From assembly GCA_947629845.1 (NCBI GenBank), contig CANRFD010000009.1, positions 1-24,261 on the forward strand: a stretch of 24,261 bases of DNA. Direction: 5' to 3'. This DNA is from an uncultured Clostridia bacterium. GTDB lineage: Bacteria; Bacillota; Clostridia; Christensenellales; Borkfalkiaceae. The notes under the pieces were generated by a model that did no database searches, was not told the DNA's origin, and worked only from the letters and a program-made list of their open reading frames with translations. The translations under genes were made by a program, and so were the position numbers. Shown piece after piece: positions 16,801 through 22,145 of the stretch. Position 1 is the first letter of the stretch, and every line of letters starts with the position of its first letter.

Positions 16801-19516
16801 CGTAGGTGAAGGCGTCGCCGTTGGGCTTCTCTCTTACGGAGACGGTGGCGGTGAGCTGCTTGGGCTCCACCGTAAACGACGTGCCCGTAACGGTGACGGT
16901 GTAGTTTGCGGACGTAGCTCCCGTTTCGATGTCGGCGGTGTATTCGCCGATGTCGAAGTAGTTGCCGCTCTTGGCGTAGGGCTCGCTGTCCTTGGTGAAG
17001 GTGACGGCGGGCTCTGCGGGGGTGCCGAACACGTTCTGCGCGTTCTCGCCCGCGGCGTAGCCCTGCCACGTCGCCTTGACGGTGATATCATCGCCGTAGG
17101 TGAAGGCTTCGCCTTTATACTCCTCCACGGAGACGGTGGCGGTAAGCTGCTTAGGCTCGACCTTGAAGGACGTGCCCGTGACGGTGACATGGTAGTTGTG
17201 GTATTCCCCGTCCGCTTCGACGGTGGCGGTGTATTCGCCGACCTCGAAATACGTCTTATCGTTGGTGTACGCTGCGCCGCCCTTCTTGTAGGTGACGGCG
17301 GGCTCCTTTGCGGAACCGAACACGTTCTGCGCGCTCTCTCCCTCGGCATAGCCCTGCCACGTCGCCGTGACGGTGATCGTATCGCCGTAGGTGAAGGCCT
17401 CGCCGTCGGGCTCTTCCGCTACGGAGACGGTGGCGGTGAGCGAACGGGCCGTCACTTCGAACCCGGCGTTCTGCACGGTGACGTTGTAGTTGCCGTGCCT
17501 GCCCGCCGCGTCGATCGTTGCCGTGTACTCGCCGACGTCGAAGTAGTTGCCGCTCTTGGCGTAGGCCTCGCCGCCCTTGGTGTAGGTGATGGCGGGGATC
17601 TCTTCGAAGAGGTCGTTTGCGCTTTCGCCTTCGACAAATTCGCCCCACTGCACGCTGACCGCGATCGCCTCGCCGTAGGTGAAGCTCGCACCGCCCGCTT
17701 GGACGGCCGCCGTGATCTCCTTGGCGGCGATGTCAAACGAACCGTTTACCGTGGTGACGTTGTAATTTTCCGACGTAGCGGTGAGCGTGAGCGTGTAGTG
17801 CCCCACTGTGGGGTGCGCCGATTGCTCGCCGTAGGAGACGGAGACCTCGATCGCCTCGATGCTCTCGCCGTCGGCGTATTCGCCCGCCGTCTTTTCGACG
17901 TTCCATGTGGGCGTTTCGCCATAGATGTAGTTGGGCTTTGCGGAGGTGACGGCCAAAGTGATTTCGCGCTTTGCGACCGTGAACTGCGCCACCTCGCCCT
18001 TGACGACGGTGTAGTCGGCGCCCGTGAAGTTGCCTGCCTGCACGGTGTAGGTGCCGGCGACGAACTTGCCCGTGTGCGCGACGCCGCCCTTTTCATAGAG
18101 ATAGCGTTCGCCGTCGAGGGTAAGCACGCTCTCGCCCTCCCCTTCCGCAAAGCCTTCGAAGGTGAGTTCGGGTGCGGGGCTCGCCCCATAGGTGAAGCCC
18201 TCCGCCGAAGCGGTGACGGTGAGCTGCTTGGGTGTGACGGTGAGCGTTGTGCCCGTCACTTCGCCGAGCTCGTAATTTGCAAGATTCTGGGCAAGTTCCG
18301 CCGTAACGGTGTACTCGCCGACGTGCAGCCGCCCCGTTGCGGGAGCGCTGTCCTTATTATTTGTAATGATGACGTTGGTTTGGACGCCGTCCGCCCGATC
18401 CTCGTAGCAGAAGCCTGCGAGGGTGACTGTAATTTCGGGCGTTGCGCCGTAGACGATGCTCCCCTCCTCTGCCGTGACCTGCGCGGTGAGCGTTGCCTTC
18501 TTCAAATTGACGGAGAGCTGCAGGGTGGACTGTTCGTGAATGGAATCGCCGTAGTCCTCGGTGACGGTGCAGGCGATCTGCTGCGTACCCGCCGCCTTGA
18601 CGAGCGCCGTTGCGCCGCCGTCGATGGGCTCGGCGCCCACCCATTCGTAGGTATAGGTCAGATCGTCCGAGGTCTGCAGACCGACGATCTTGACGATGTC
18701 GTCGCCGTTGCCGTAGACGCCGTCGCCCGTGAGCACCAGCCCCAATTCGCCCTCCTTGATCTCGATCTTTGCGTACAAGTCGAGCTTCTTTGCGGGCATC
18801 GTGGCGTCGTCGGCGAGGGGATCCTGAAATTCTTCGTCGTAATACCAGCCGTCGAACACGAAGCTATCGGAGATGGTGGGCTCGATCCCAGAAAGCGAGC
18901 TGCCGAACTCGACGGAAAGCGTGTGCTCTTCGCCGAGGTAGTGCAGAACAAGCTCGAACTCCTTCACCTCGTAGAGCGCGGTGATCTCGGTGCGGCCCGT
19001 GATGTTCTCGTAGCTTTTATCCCAGCGGACGAACTCGTAGCCCTCGTGAACGGGCGGCGCGGGCGGAACGGCGTCTTCGCCGGAAAGCACTTTCTGCTCG
19101 TCGCCGATGCGCTCCTTGGTGAGCCCGTCGCGGAAGATGACGGTGTAATACACTTCGCGCGGCTCCGCGGTGTAGACCGCATAGAGCGTGGTGTGCCCCG
19201 TGAACAGGAGCTCCTCCCCCGCGTGGTACAGGTCGAGCCCCGGGAGCGCGTCTTCGGAGACGACGCCCACGTCCTCGGTGCTCCATCCGCGGAAGGTATA
19301 GGTAAATTCCTCGTCCGCCTCCTTTTCGGGATCTTCGGGGAAGAAGAATTGCTCCCCCTCCGAAAGCGTAAGCACGCTGTACTCTTCCCCATCGTTCATG
19401 AGCACGATGCGGAAATCCGTCTCGCGGCAGCCGGCCGCAAACAGCGCGACGCAGAGCGCCATCATAAGACCGCAAATGAGCGCGACGCACTTCCGAACGG
19501 ATCCGAATTTTTTCAC
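10811..19516 (-). CDS. Giant 2901-residue surface lipoprotein with InlB/Ig repeats and C-terminal Hint domain
   Basis: No gene name is known to me. It starts at GTG, eight bases after a near-perfect AAGGAGG. Residues 1-30 form a lipoprotein signal (hydrophobic core, FAAGC, C30 the predicted lipidated cysteine). The domains in order are: InlB-B-like repeats about 35-115, 122-184 and 187-251 (FRGW, VRWD, FDGWYYD motifs); an Ig-like segment 260-337; seven MBG/Ig-like repeats 341-983 with the FTYG motif, the last three nearly identical; two further Ig-like segments to 1163; six tandem repeats of 86-87 residues (1165-1680, FTYDG...YNEATETVT); a divergent segment to about 1845; a probable beta-helix 1845-2230; InlB-like repeats about 2330-2567 (FTGWYYN, FSGWFLD, FTGWTSK); a divergent InlB-like module 2568-2660; a Hint domain from C2665; and an 86-residue tail. 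No LPXTG is present. The likely role is a lipid-anchored stalk or adhesin that self-processes near its distal tip. Confidence 0.93.
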   Translation of the reverse strand: MKKFGSVRKCVALICGLMMALCVALFAAGCRETDFRIVLMNDGEEYSVLTLSEGEQFFFPEDPEKEADEEFTYTFRGWSTEDVGVVSEDALPGLDLYHAGEELLFTGHTTLYAVYTAEPREVYYTVIFRDGLTKERIGDEQKVLSGEDAVPPAPPVHEGYEFVRWDKSYENITGRTEITALYEVKEFELVLHYLGEEHTLSVEFGSSLSGIEPTISDSFVFDGWYYDEEFQDPLADDATMPAKKLDLYAKIEIKEGELGLVLTGDGVYGNGDDIVKIVGLQTSDDLTYTYEWVGAEPIDGGATALVKAAGTQQIACTVTEDYGDSIHEQSTLQLSVNLKKATLTAQVTAEEGSIVYGATPEITVTLAGFCYEDRADGVQTNVIITNNKDSAPATGRLHVGEYTVTAELAQNLANYELGEVTGTTLTVTPKQLTVTASAEGFTYGASPAPELTFEGFAEGEGESVLTLDGERYLYEKGGVAHTGKFVAGTYTVQAGNFTGADYTVVKGEVAQFTVAKREITLAVTSAKPNYIYGETPTWNVEKTAGEYADGESIEAIEVSVSYGEQSAHPTVGHYTLTLTATSENYNVTTVNGSFDIAAKEITAAVQAGGASFTYGEAIAVSVQWGEFVEGESANDLFEEIPAITYTKGGEAYAKSGNYFDVGEYTATIDAAGRHGNYNVTVQNAGFEVTARSLTATVSVAEEPDGEAFTYGDTITVTATWQGYAEGESAQNVFGSAKEPAVTYKKGGAAYTNDKTYFEVGEYTATVEADGEYHNYHVTVTGTSFKVEPKQLTATVSVEEYKGEAFTYGDDITVKATWQGYAAGENAQNVFGTPAEPAVTFTKDSEPYAKSGNYFDIGEYTADIETGATSANYTVTVTGTSFTVEPKQLTATVSVREKPNGDAFTYGDTITVTATWQGYAAGENAQNVFGTDTEPEITYKKGGAAYTNDKKYFEVGEYTADIETEEAYGNYTVAVTGTSFKVDPYVFTVEHTVTQSRDDEYSFAPQFAAEEQRFVFTGTVVLKNNHDGSYNATDAASFAESFQWKEGNYKITLKDGGDEVTQNFTLQYALHVTLNASQFTVTEPDAQARTVTYDGQKHNFAVKVTHHAEEVAEAKIEYSIDGEGSYSTAEPEFEHVGKHTVYYKVTAEDYAAAQGSYTVEIKKASNTLTVNGGRDGFTYNGEGHSFELTASANFGTVTANCNNGIEVAQQGGKFTFTLINAGTYNVVFTVEGTNDYDGATETVTIVVEKVTDNTIAVGGAHADFTYDGAEHTFTLTATANFGAVKAVCDNGIAVTSEDGFKFTLVNVGTYTVTFTVDGTDNYNEAKETVTITVEKFTENKITVEGNSDGFTYDGEEHAYTLNVSANFGEVTANCDNEIEVANDDGAFTFTLVNAGTYTVTFNVVGTDNYNEATETVTIVVEKVISNAITVEGEHSDFIYDGTAHTFALTVTADFGTVTAKLNGTQAIQPEENVFKFTAQDVGAYTVEFTVEGTNNYNEATETVTVNVSKNTANKITVGGEHNDFTYDGNDHTFTLTAAATFGIVTASCDNDIPVANEGGFKFTLVNAGTYTVTFTVDGTNNYNAATETVTINVKEVTDNKITVSGEHADFTYNGEEHTFTLTVTANFGTVTAKLNDTQPIEAQGDEFTFTAKNAGTYTVKFAVEGTGNYNAATETITVNVSKANYEGVTHDELSTTMKHGATLADLNDLLQAHYRWADAGEAIKVGENGYNAIYNADEANYNDFSLQITVNAAKRQVKASLAETVEADFGSASDALFTPTFTADGYTLQEDEIAYLTQNISRQIAGANYTVGGTYIVTVKCTLPANDYYELAESVEAEVLFKLKSVDVGGTLYTIEDALATAQSGATVTVKNNTSFATAEIAERAGYTEQAGNYTVKDGVTLLLPYDGQEGANSTTGANGSSSFGQAGKLKIELTFPANITLTNAGTLTIGGITTGAQAYAGGTAGDYAQITLDEGAGITSSGTITAYGFIVEKVKNNGSFVTLTGGSLTMPFIVIEHRGGTIFSNIYSNMKGSPFNRFFMENVTPKLTVNYGATLYGYANMYATGGDHTTKINLVGNTNGAQERSFFQLQDGARLEAKYDITTKVTQWDIFGSADINALELKVMVTISTNEVMFPASWYYRYSFHTLEDGTAAAVTSAVQKFKILPGSAITVGKGVTFSVPEIFVYGADYKDPQDGSTAAHSSYESNKGAGQLIVNGTLKANKIGGFVSTTEEGAKIEVLEDAQATSYELRSISGGNAYWTDYNKYLELKVYSESAGKLSDRALKQTVSGEQSFTSQDGGWISKYFYIEYKANGDERGGEISGNSEDAYEGNSVTGSTITTEMPKRAYHVFTGWYYNAACTEKVGDSTKTVSAGDVVTVYAGWKALEYTLKYEITYLGGAGEADVATLTWEYGTTTQLPDLFDKVPGFNFSGWFLDSNFSDPIVSITDETIDRLTVSDLYNEGTITLYAKFVKDGMFSVQYDNGGRYNDELIGTEQPLPTDHLGTQGSAVSDIAKATEIIEGIDDYTHEYYFTGWTSKQSGKAITAETSIEAGDLTNGVLVLTAQWAQKAYVTVAYNIGTMSNASVEFTSPISLKAESNINYYFRAGEPVTIKITLGGLGNDKLAQVSGAASGNFSEKNSVSDKTFTMPEAGKKVTITAKCTGTCIIEGTLITLADGTQKKVEDLLPTDLVLVFNHETGKYEACALWSNVHAGNAAEWFTVTYLKFSDSTELGINNEHALFDKTLNRYVYFNASNPAEYIGHKFVTVQNVNGKYVSGEVTLVGFENRTEYLRVFSPVSLFHMNVVTNGLLSMTAWPTNSEGFENYFAYDEDMKFNEAAMQEDIEKYGLYTYEDFKDLMTEDLFNALPWKYFKIAVGKGMMTWDEILYTIDWIYTTGQIQLD
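11072..11524 (-). other. Hint (Hedgehog/intein-type) autoprocessing domain within the giant lipoprotein
   Basis: This is residues 2665-2815. The N-terminal block C2665-IIEGTLITLADGTQKKVEDL matches the Hint A block (C..GT.I...DG....E.L..D.V). The central block NNEHALFD has H2738 where Hint domains have the catalytic TxxH histidine; the Thr position is N2735. The last block, RVFSPVSLFHMNVVTNGLLS (ending about 2811), resembles the Hedgehog closing block of the type PLTAHGTVVVDGVLAS. There is no His-Asn plus C-extein as in a splicing intein, so cleavage or ester/thioester chemistry at C2665 is more likely than splicing. The assignment rests on visible motifs only. Confidence 0.8.
14477..16024 (-). 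repeat. Six tandem ~260-bp coding repeats (Ig-like, 86-87 residues each)
   Basis: Repeat units begin at residues 1165, 1252, 1338, 1425, 1512 and 1598 of the giant protein, a period of 258-261 bp. Each carries N-x-I-x-V, FTYDG.EHTFTL, ANFGTVTA, FTLVNAGTYTV and TDNYNEATETVT elements. Long stretches are nearly identical at the DNA level (for example around the GTTGTAGTT of the YNE/YNA codons), so slippage or recombination could change copy number without breaking the frame. Confidence 0.92.
16568..17440 (-). repeat. Three tandem ~292-bp coding repeats (MBG/Ig-like)
   Basis: Units starting at residues about 693, 791 and 888 share LTATVSV, FTYGD.ITV.ATWQGYA.GE.AQNVFG, YF..GEYTA and VTVTGTSF. They are the most alike members of the seven-copy MBG-like series (341-983); the four earlier copies are more divergent, suggesting recent local amplification of the last three. 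Confidence 0.88.
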
Positions 19517-19602
19517 AGTTGTTTCCTCCTTGCCCCCCGGCAGGTTTTTTCCTTCCTCCCCCTATGGGGGAGCTTGCCGTTCCTCCATTATATGCCCGAC
19601 GG

Positions 19603-19615
19603 TACTGTAACAGTA
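19603..19615. promoter_or_regulatory. 13-bp perfect inverted repeat, candidate operator
   Basis: TACTGT-A-ACAGTA is a perfect palindrome with a one-base centre, in the leader of the giant gene. It lies about where a -35 element would sit for the TATAAT at 19587-19592. It could be a repressor site; the binding protein is unknown. Confidence 0.35.
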
Positions 19616-19709
19616 TCTTTCCCGCGCGGACAATTTATGCGGAATGAACGAACGGCCTGTATTTGACCCCGCCCGCAGACTTTCCGCGAAAGGGGCAAAA
19701 TTTTTACCC

Positions 19710-19738
19710 AGTTTACCAAAATCGGAAGATTAAGTCAA
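19710..19738 (-). promoter_or_regulatory. Candidate promoter P3 of giant lipoprotein gene
   Basis: TTGACT (19733-19738), a 17-base spacer and TAAACT (19710-19715) on the minus strand. Good -35 and spacing, weaker -10. The start would be about 190 bases before the GTG codon. Confidence 0.4.
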
Positions 19739-19806
19739 GTAAATCATGTCATAACTTTTCCTACATTTGCCATATTTCACTGTTTTTCCTCGCGTGCGTA
19801 CAATTT

Positions 19807-19835
19807 ATTATAGCAAAATCGCCTCATATATGCAA
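19807..19835 (-). promoter_or_regulatory. Candidate promoter P2 of giant lipoprotein gene
   Basis: TTGCAT (19830-19835), a 17-base spacer and a perfect TATAAT (19807-19812) on the minus strand. This is the best sigma-A match upstream of the gene; the leader would be about 285 bases. Confidence 0.55.
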
Positions 19836-19854
19836 CTTTTTCCTGTTACTCCCT

Positions 19855-19881
19855 ATTTTACCCCCCCCCGAAATTTGTCAA
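19855..19881 (-). promoter_or_regulatory. Candidate phase-variable promoter P1 with G9 tract in the spacer
   Basis: A perfect TTGACA (19876-19881) and TAAAAT (19855-19860) on the minus strand are separated by only 15 bases, nine of which are an uninterrupted G run (C on the plus strand, 19861-19869). Two extra G would restore the optimal 17-base spacing. Such tracts change length by slippage and switch promoter strength in known systems (Neisseria porA, fetA, opc). Confidence 0.5.
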
Positions 19882-19944
19882 GCAAAATGTATGAACTTTT
19901 TATTTTTGCATGAAAAATGTAATATTTTGTCTCTTCTTGCACAT

Positions 19945-19971
19945 GAAAAAGCCGCGGCGGAGCGCGGCTTT
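19945..19971 (-). terminator. Intrinsic terminator of the zinc-ribbon membrane protein gene
   Basis: On the minus strand AAAGCCGCG and CGCGGCTTT form a nine-base-pair stem with a six-base loop, followed by further T residues (CTTTTTC), about 50 bases after the gene's stop codon. It insulates the giant lipoprotein gene from upstream transcription. Confidence 0.8.
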
Positions 19972-20022
19972 AAGATGTGTTTGAAGGTGGTTGTTCCGCG
20001 GCGGAAAACCCGCGGGACGGGG

Positions 20023-21789
20023 TCAGCTTCTCCTGCGGCGGGCGATGGCGCAGAGCACGATGCTGACGAAGGAGAGCGCGAGGAATATGAAGGCGCGCGT
20101 CGGATCCAGCCCCTCCATGGCGGAATTTCCCGCAAAGGCGTAGAGCGCAGCGATGTGCACGATGGAGAAGACGAACAGGTCGATGGCCTGCGCCAAGCCC
20201 GATACGCGCGGCCTGCCGCCGTGGAATGCCGCCGGCAAGTTCAAAAGCATCTGGCGGGCAAACTGCAACCCGCCCGCGGTGAGCGCGAGCGTTCCGATGA
20301 CGCCCACGATGATGGTGGAGGCGAAGTTGGCAGTCGTTTCGCCGCCCTCCAAGAGCAAGATGTACATATCGAAGAAGCGGTATTCCTCCGGCGGGACGCA
20401 AACGGTGGGCCCCATTGCCATGACGGCGATGGCGAGCGCCGCACCCATCGTGAACAAAGTAAGGAGGAGCCGCACGAAGTCGACGCCACGGTCGCGCATG
20501 TTCATGATCGCGTGGAGAACTGTCGCCGTGACGGCAAGCGCCGCGGAGACAATCAGCCCCGCCATGGCCGCACCGTTCAGGCTGACCCCTTCCAGCGTGC
20601 TGTTGAACATCAGAAGGAACACCATGCAGACGGCGTACATCGTGACGGCGCTGAGCGCGGCTTTCTGCAATTTGAAGCTCGGCCGCCGCTTGAAGGTGCG
20701 GATGATGCCCACGAGCCCCTGTATGACAAACACGAGGAGGCCGATGGTCGTCGCGGCGACGGCAGCCGTGCTGAACAGCAGCGGCATCAGGGCGATGACG
20801 ATGTCGTCTCCGGCATTTTCCACCTGGAAGAGGGTGATGATCGTGTTCACGATCCCGTCCTCGGCGGGATTGAAGAAGTCGAGTATGGAGAGGGTGGCCG
20901 TTTCGCCGTACTCCATCACCAACCCGCTCATGACGAAGAGCCCGGCCGCCACAAGAATTGCCAAAAACGACAGTACGGCGCCGATTTTGACCATTACGAC
21001 TCTCGAATCGGTGTAGCCGTACGACGAGCTTCTGTAGCTCGAACTGCTCTTGGTGCGCGGCGGCTTGTATGTGGACTTCGAAGGCTTGCTCGCGGGTCTG
21101 CTCGCCGGCGTGCTCGTGTATGTAGAACTGTTGGCGACGGGCGCTGCGGCCTCCTTCTTGTTTTTGTTTTTGCGGGACTTGCCGTCGTCATCGCCATAGA
21201 CGATGTCGTCGTCCATCTCCATCGCAGGGTCGTACCGCTCGAGGGCGTCCCAGTCGATGTTCTCGCCGTTGCCGCTCTCCTCCATGGGCTCCATGTAGCC
21301 CTCGTCCTCGGGGACTTCGTCCCACGCCTCGTGCTGCGAGGGGTCGGCAGGCTTGCTCTCCTTGGGCTCGGCGAGCTCCTCCTTCTTGGAGGCCTTCTTG
21401 GAAGTCTTTTTGGCCGATTTTTTGGGCTCTTCCTTGGGAGCCTCTTCGGGTTCGTCGTCGTCCCACGTCTCGTAGACCTCGTGCTCCGAGGGATCGTACG
21501 GCTTGATATCCTGCAGGTTGATGATCCCGCCTTCGCCTTCTTCTTCCTCGGGCTCCTCTTCGGGCTCTTCTTCGGGTTCCTCCTCGGGTTCGTCGTCGTC
21601 CCACGTCTCGTAGACCTCGTGCTCCGAGGGATCGTACGGCTTGATATCCTGCAGGTTGATGATCCCGCCCTCGCCTTCTTCCTCGGGTTCCTCCTCGGGT
21701 TCGTCGTCGTCCCCGTTCAGCGGTTTATGACATTTTTTACAGTATTCGGCGTCGTCGCTGTTCTTTGCACCGCAGTACTTGCAATACAT
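20023..21789 (-). CDS. Zinc-ribbon, acidic-repeat, multi-pass membrane protein of unknown function
   Basis: This 588-residue protein has three parts. Residues 1-22 are a zinc ribbon (C3, C6, C17, C20 in YCKYCG and YCKKCH) as found at the N-terminus of many Firmicutes membrane proteins. Residues 25-262 are a low-complexity cytosolic region: acidic EPEEE runs, two almost exact copies of a block beginning GGIINLQDIKPYDPSEHEVY (41-70 and 87-116), then Lys-rich and Ser/Thr/Pro-rich stretches. Residues 264-583 contain about eight hydrophobic segments (about 264-288, 330-362, 378-395, 407-428, 438-460, 487-506, 535-553, 565-583) and the chain ends in RRRRS. No catalytic motif was recognised. Start: ATG with AGGAGGAG about seven bases upstream. 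It has its own promoter and terminator, so it is monocistronic. Confidence 0.85.
   Translation of the reverse strand: MYCKYCGAKNSDDAEYCKKCHKPLNGDDDEPEEEPEEEGEGGIINLQDIKPYDPSEHEVYETWDDDEPEEEPEEEPEEEPEEEEGEGGIINLQDIKPYDPSEHEVYETWDDDEPEEAPKEEPKKSAKKTSKKASKKEELAEPKESKPADPSQHEAWDEVPEDEGYMEPMEESGNGENIDWDALERYDPAMEMDDDIVYGDDDGKSRKNKNKKEAAAPVANSSTYTSTPASRPASKPSKSTYKPPRTKSSSSYRSSSYGYTDSRVVMVKIGAVLSFLAILVAAGLFVMSGLVMEYGETATLSILDFFNPAEDGIVNTIITLFQVENAGDDIVIALMPLLFSTAAVAATTIGLLVFVIQGLVGIIRTFKRRPSFKLQKAALSAVTMYAVCMVFLLMFNSTLEGVSLNGAAMAGLIVSAALAVTATVLHAIMNMRDRGVDFVRLLLTLFTMGAALAIAVMAMGPTVCVPPEEYRFFDMYILLLEGGETTANFASTIIVGVIGTLALTAGGLQFARQMLLNLPAAFHGGRPRVSGLAQAIDLFVFSIVHIAALYAFAGNSAMEGLDPTRAFIFLALSFVSIVLCAIARRRRS
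21448..21678 (-). repeat. In-frame duplication, period 138 bp (46 codons)
   Basis: Two copies of roughly 90 bases (21448-21540 and 21586-21678) start at a GGGTTCGTCGTCGTCCCACG segment and run through the INLQDIKPYDPSEHEVY coding block. I see one base difference (21532 versus 21670) before they diverge in the length of the acidic EPEEE tract. This near identity indicates a recent duplication or active homogenisation. Confidence 0.88.
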
Positions 21790-21843
21790 CTCTCTCCTCC
21801 TCTCAAAAAAAATCGCTTGATAAGCGCAGCTCCGATGGCTTTC

Positions 21844-21872
21844 ATTTTACTCTGTTTTGGGGGACATGTCAA
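21844..21872 (-). promoter_or_regulatory. Promoter of the zinc-ribbon membrane protein gene
   Basis: On the minus strand a perfect TTGACA (21867-21872), a 17-base spacer and TAAAAT (21844-21849), about 55 bases ahead of the ATG. Strong sigma-A-type match. Confidence 0.75.
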
Positions 21873-22085
21873 TCGTTCCTTCGTACATTATTGAATTTTT
21901 CCGCCCGAGGACGGCATTTTTAAGGGGGCGGCGGGGCGGGGAGAATGCGGGGCGGAAATCCCGCCCAAAACGCCGTTTGTTAATTTCTAACATGAATTTT
22001 GTGTCACATTATGAACCTTTTTGTAGAAACTCACAATTTTTTTTATAAATTGCGAAAATAATACATAAAAAGAGTGTAAAAACAC
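21873..22085. other. Divergent intergenic region between the zinc-ribbon gene and the DeoR-type regulator
   Basis: The left half contains a GC-rich patch (about 21905-21970) with a small hairpin GGGCGG-AAATC-CCGCCC. The right half is strongly AT-rich and contains inverted repeats CAATTT-N7-AAATTG (22034-22052) and AGTGT-AAAA-ACACT (22073-22086), the latter touching the -35 of the regulator promoter. No gene is visible. The inverted repeats are candidate autoregulatory operators. Confidence 0.45.
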
Positions 22086-22114
22086 TTGCCAAAAGAAATT
22101 TTTTGTGTTAATAT
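22086..22114 (+). promoter_or_regulatory. Promoter of the DeoR-family regulator gene
   Basis: TTGCCA (22086-22091), a 17-base spacer and TAATAT (22109-22114), followed by AAGGAGAGG at 22130-22138 and the ATG at 22146. Good match in spacing and position; an AGTGT/ACACT inverted repeat overlaps its upstream edge. Confidence 0.7.
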
Positions 22115-22145
22115 TTTGCAAAGAAGATAAAGGAGAGGTTATATT

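Larger units (their letters stand above)
19517..19945 (-). promoter_or_regulatory. AT-rich leader region of the giant lipoprotein gene
   Basis: This non-coding stretch of about 430 bases is markedly more AT-rich than the genes. It holds three minus-strand promoter-like elements (listed separately), a perfect 13-bp inverted repeat TACTGTAACAGTA (19603-19615), a 7-bp-stem hairpin CTCCCCC-TAT-GGGGGAG (19556-19572) about 40 bases ahead of the start codon, and the AAGGAGG site. From the middle promoters the untranslated leader would be roughly 190-285 bases. I looked for c-di-GMP riboswitch core sequence and did not see it. A second TATAAT (19587-19592) lies beside the inverted repeat but lacks a good -35. 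Confidence 0.6.

Noticed and set aside
14477..17440. CRISPR-like or satellite DNA
   Set aside because: The periodicity (258-294 bp) is in frame and encodes regular Ig-like domains. There are no short direct repeats with unique spacers.
13610..19666. A 2018-codon open frame on the plus strand, antisense to the giant lipoprotein gene
   Set aside because: It mirrors the repeat structure and GC-rich codon use of the minus-strand gene. The translation is Arg/Asp/Val/Gly-rich with no recognisable domain, signal or ribosome binding site, and the minus-strand product has clear domains.
19517..19800. Possible c-di-GMP riboswitch in the giant gene leader
   Set aside because: Such riboswitches often precede large Clostridia adhesin genes, but I could not find the conserved core (GCAAAGC-type) sequence or the expected paired stems. 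Only a simple GC hairpin is evident.
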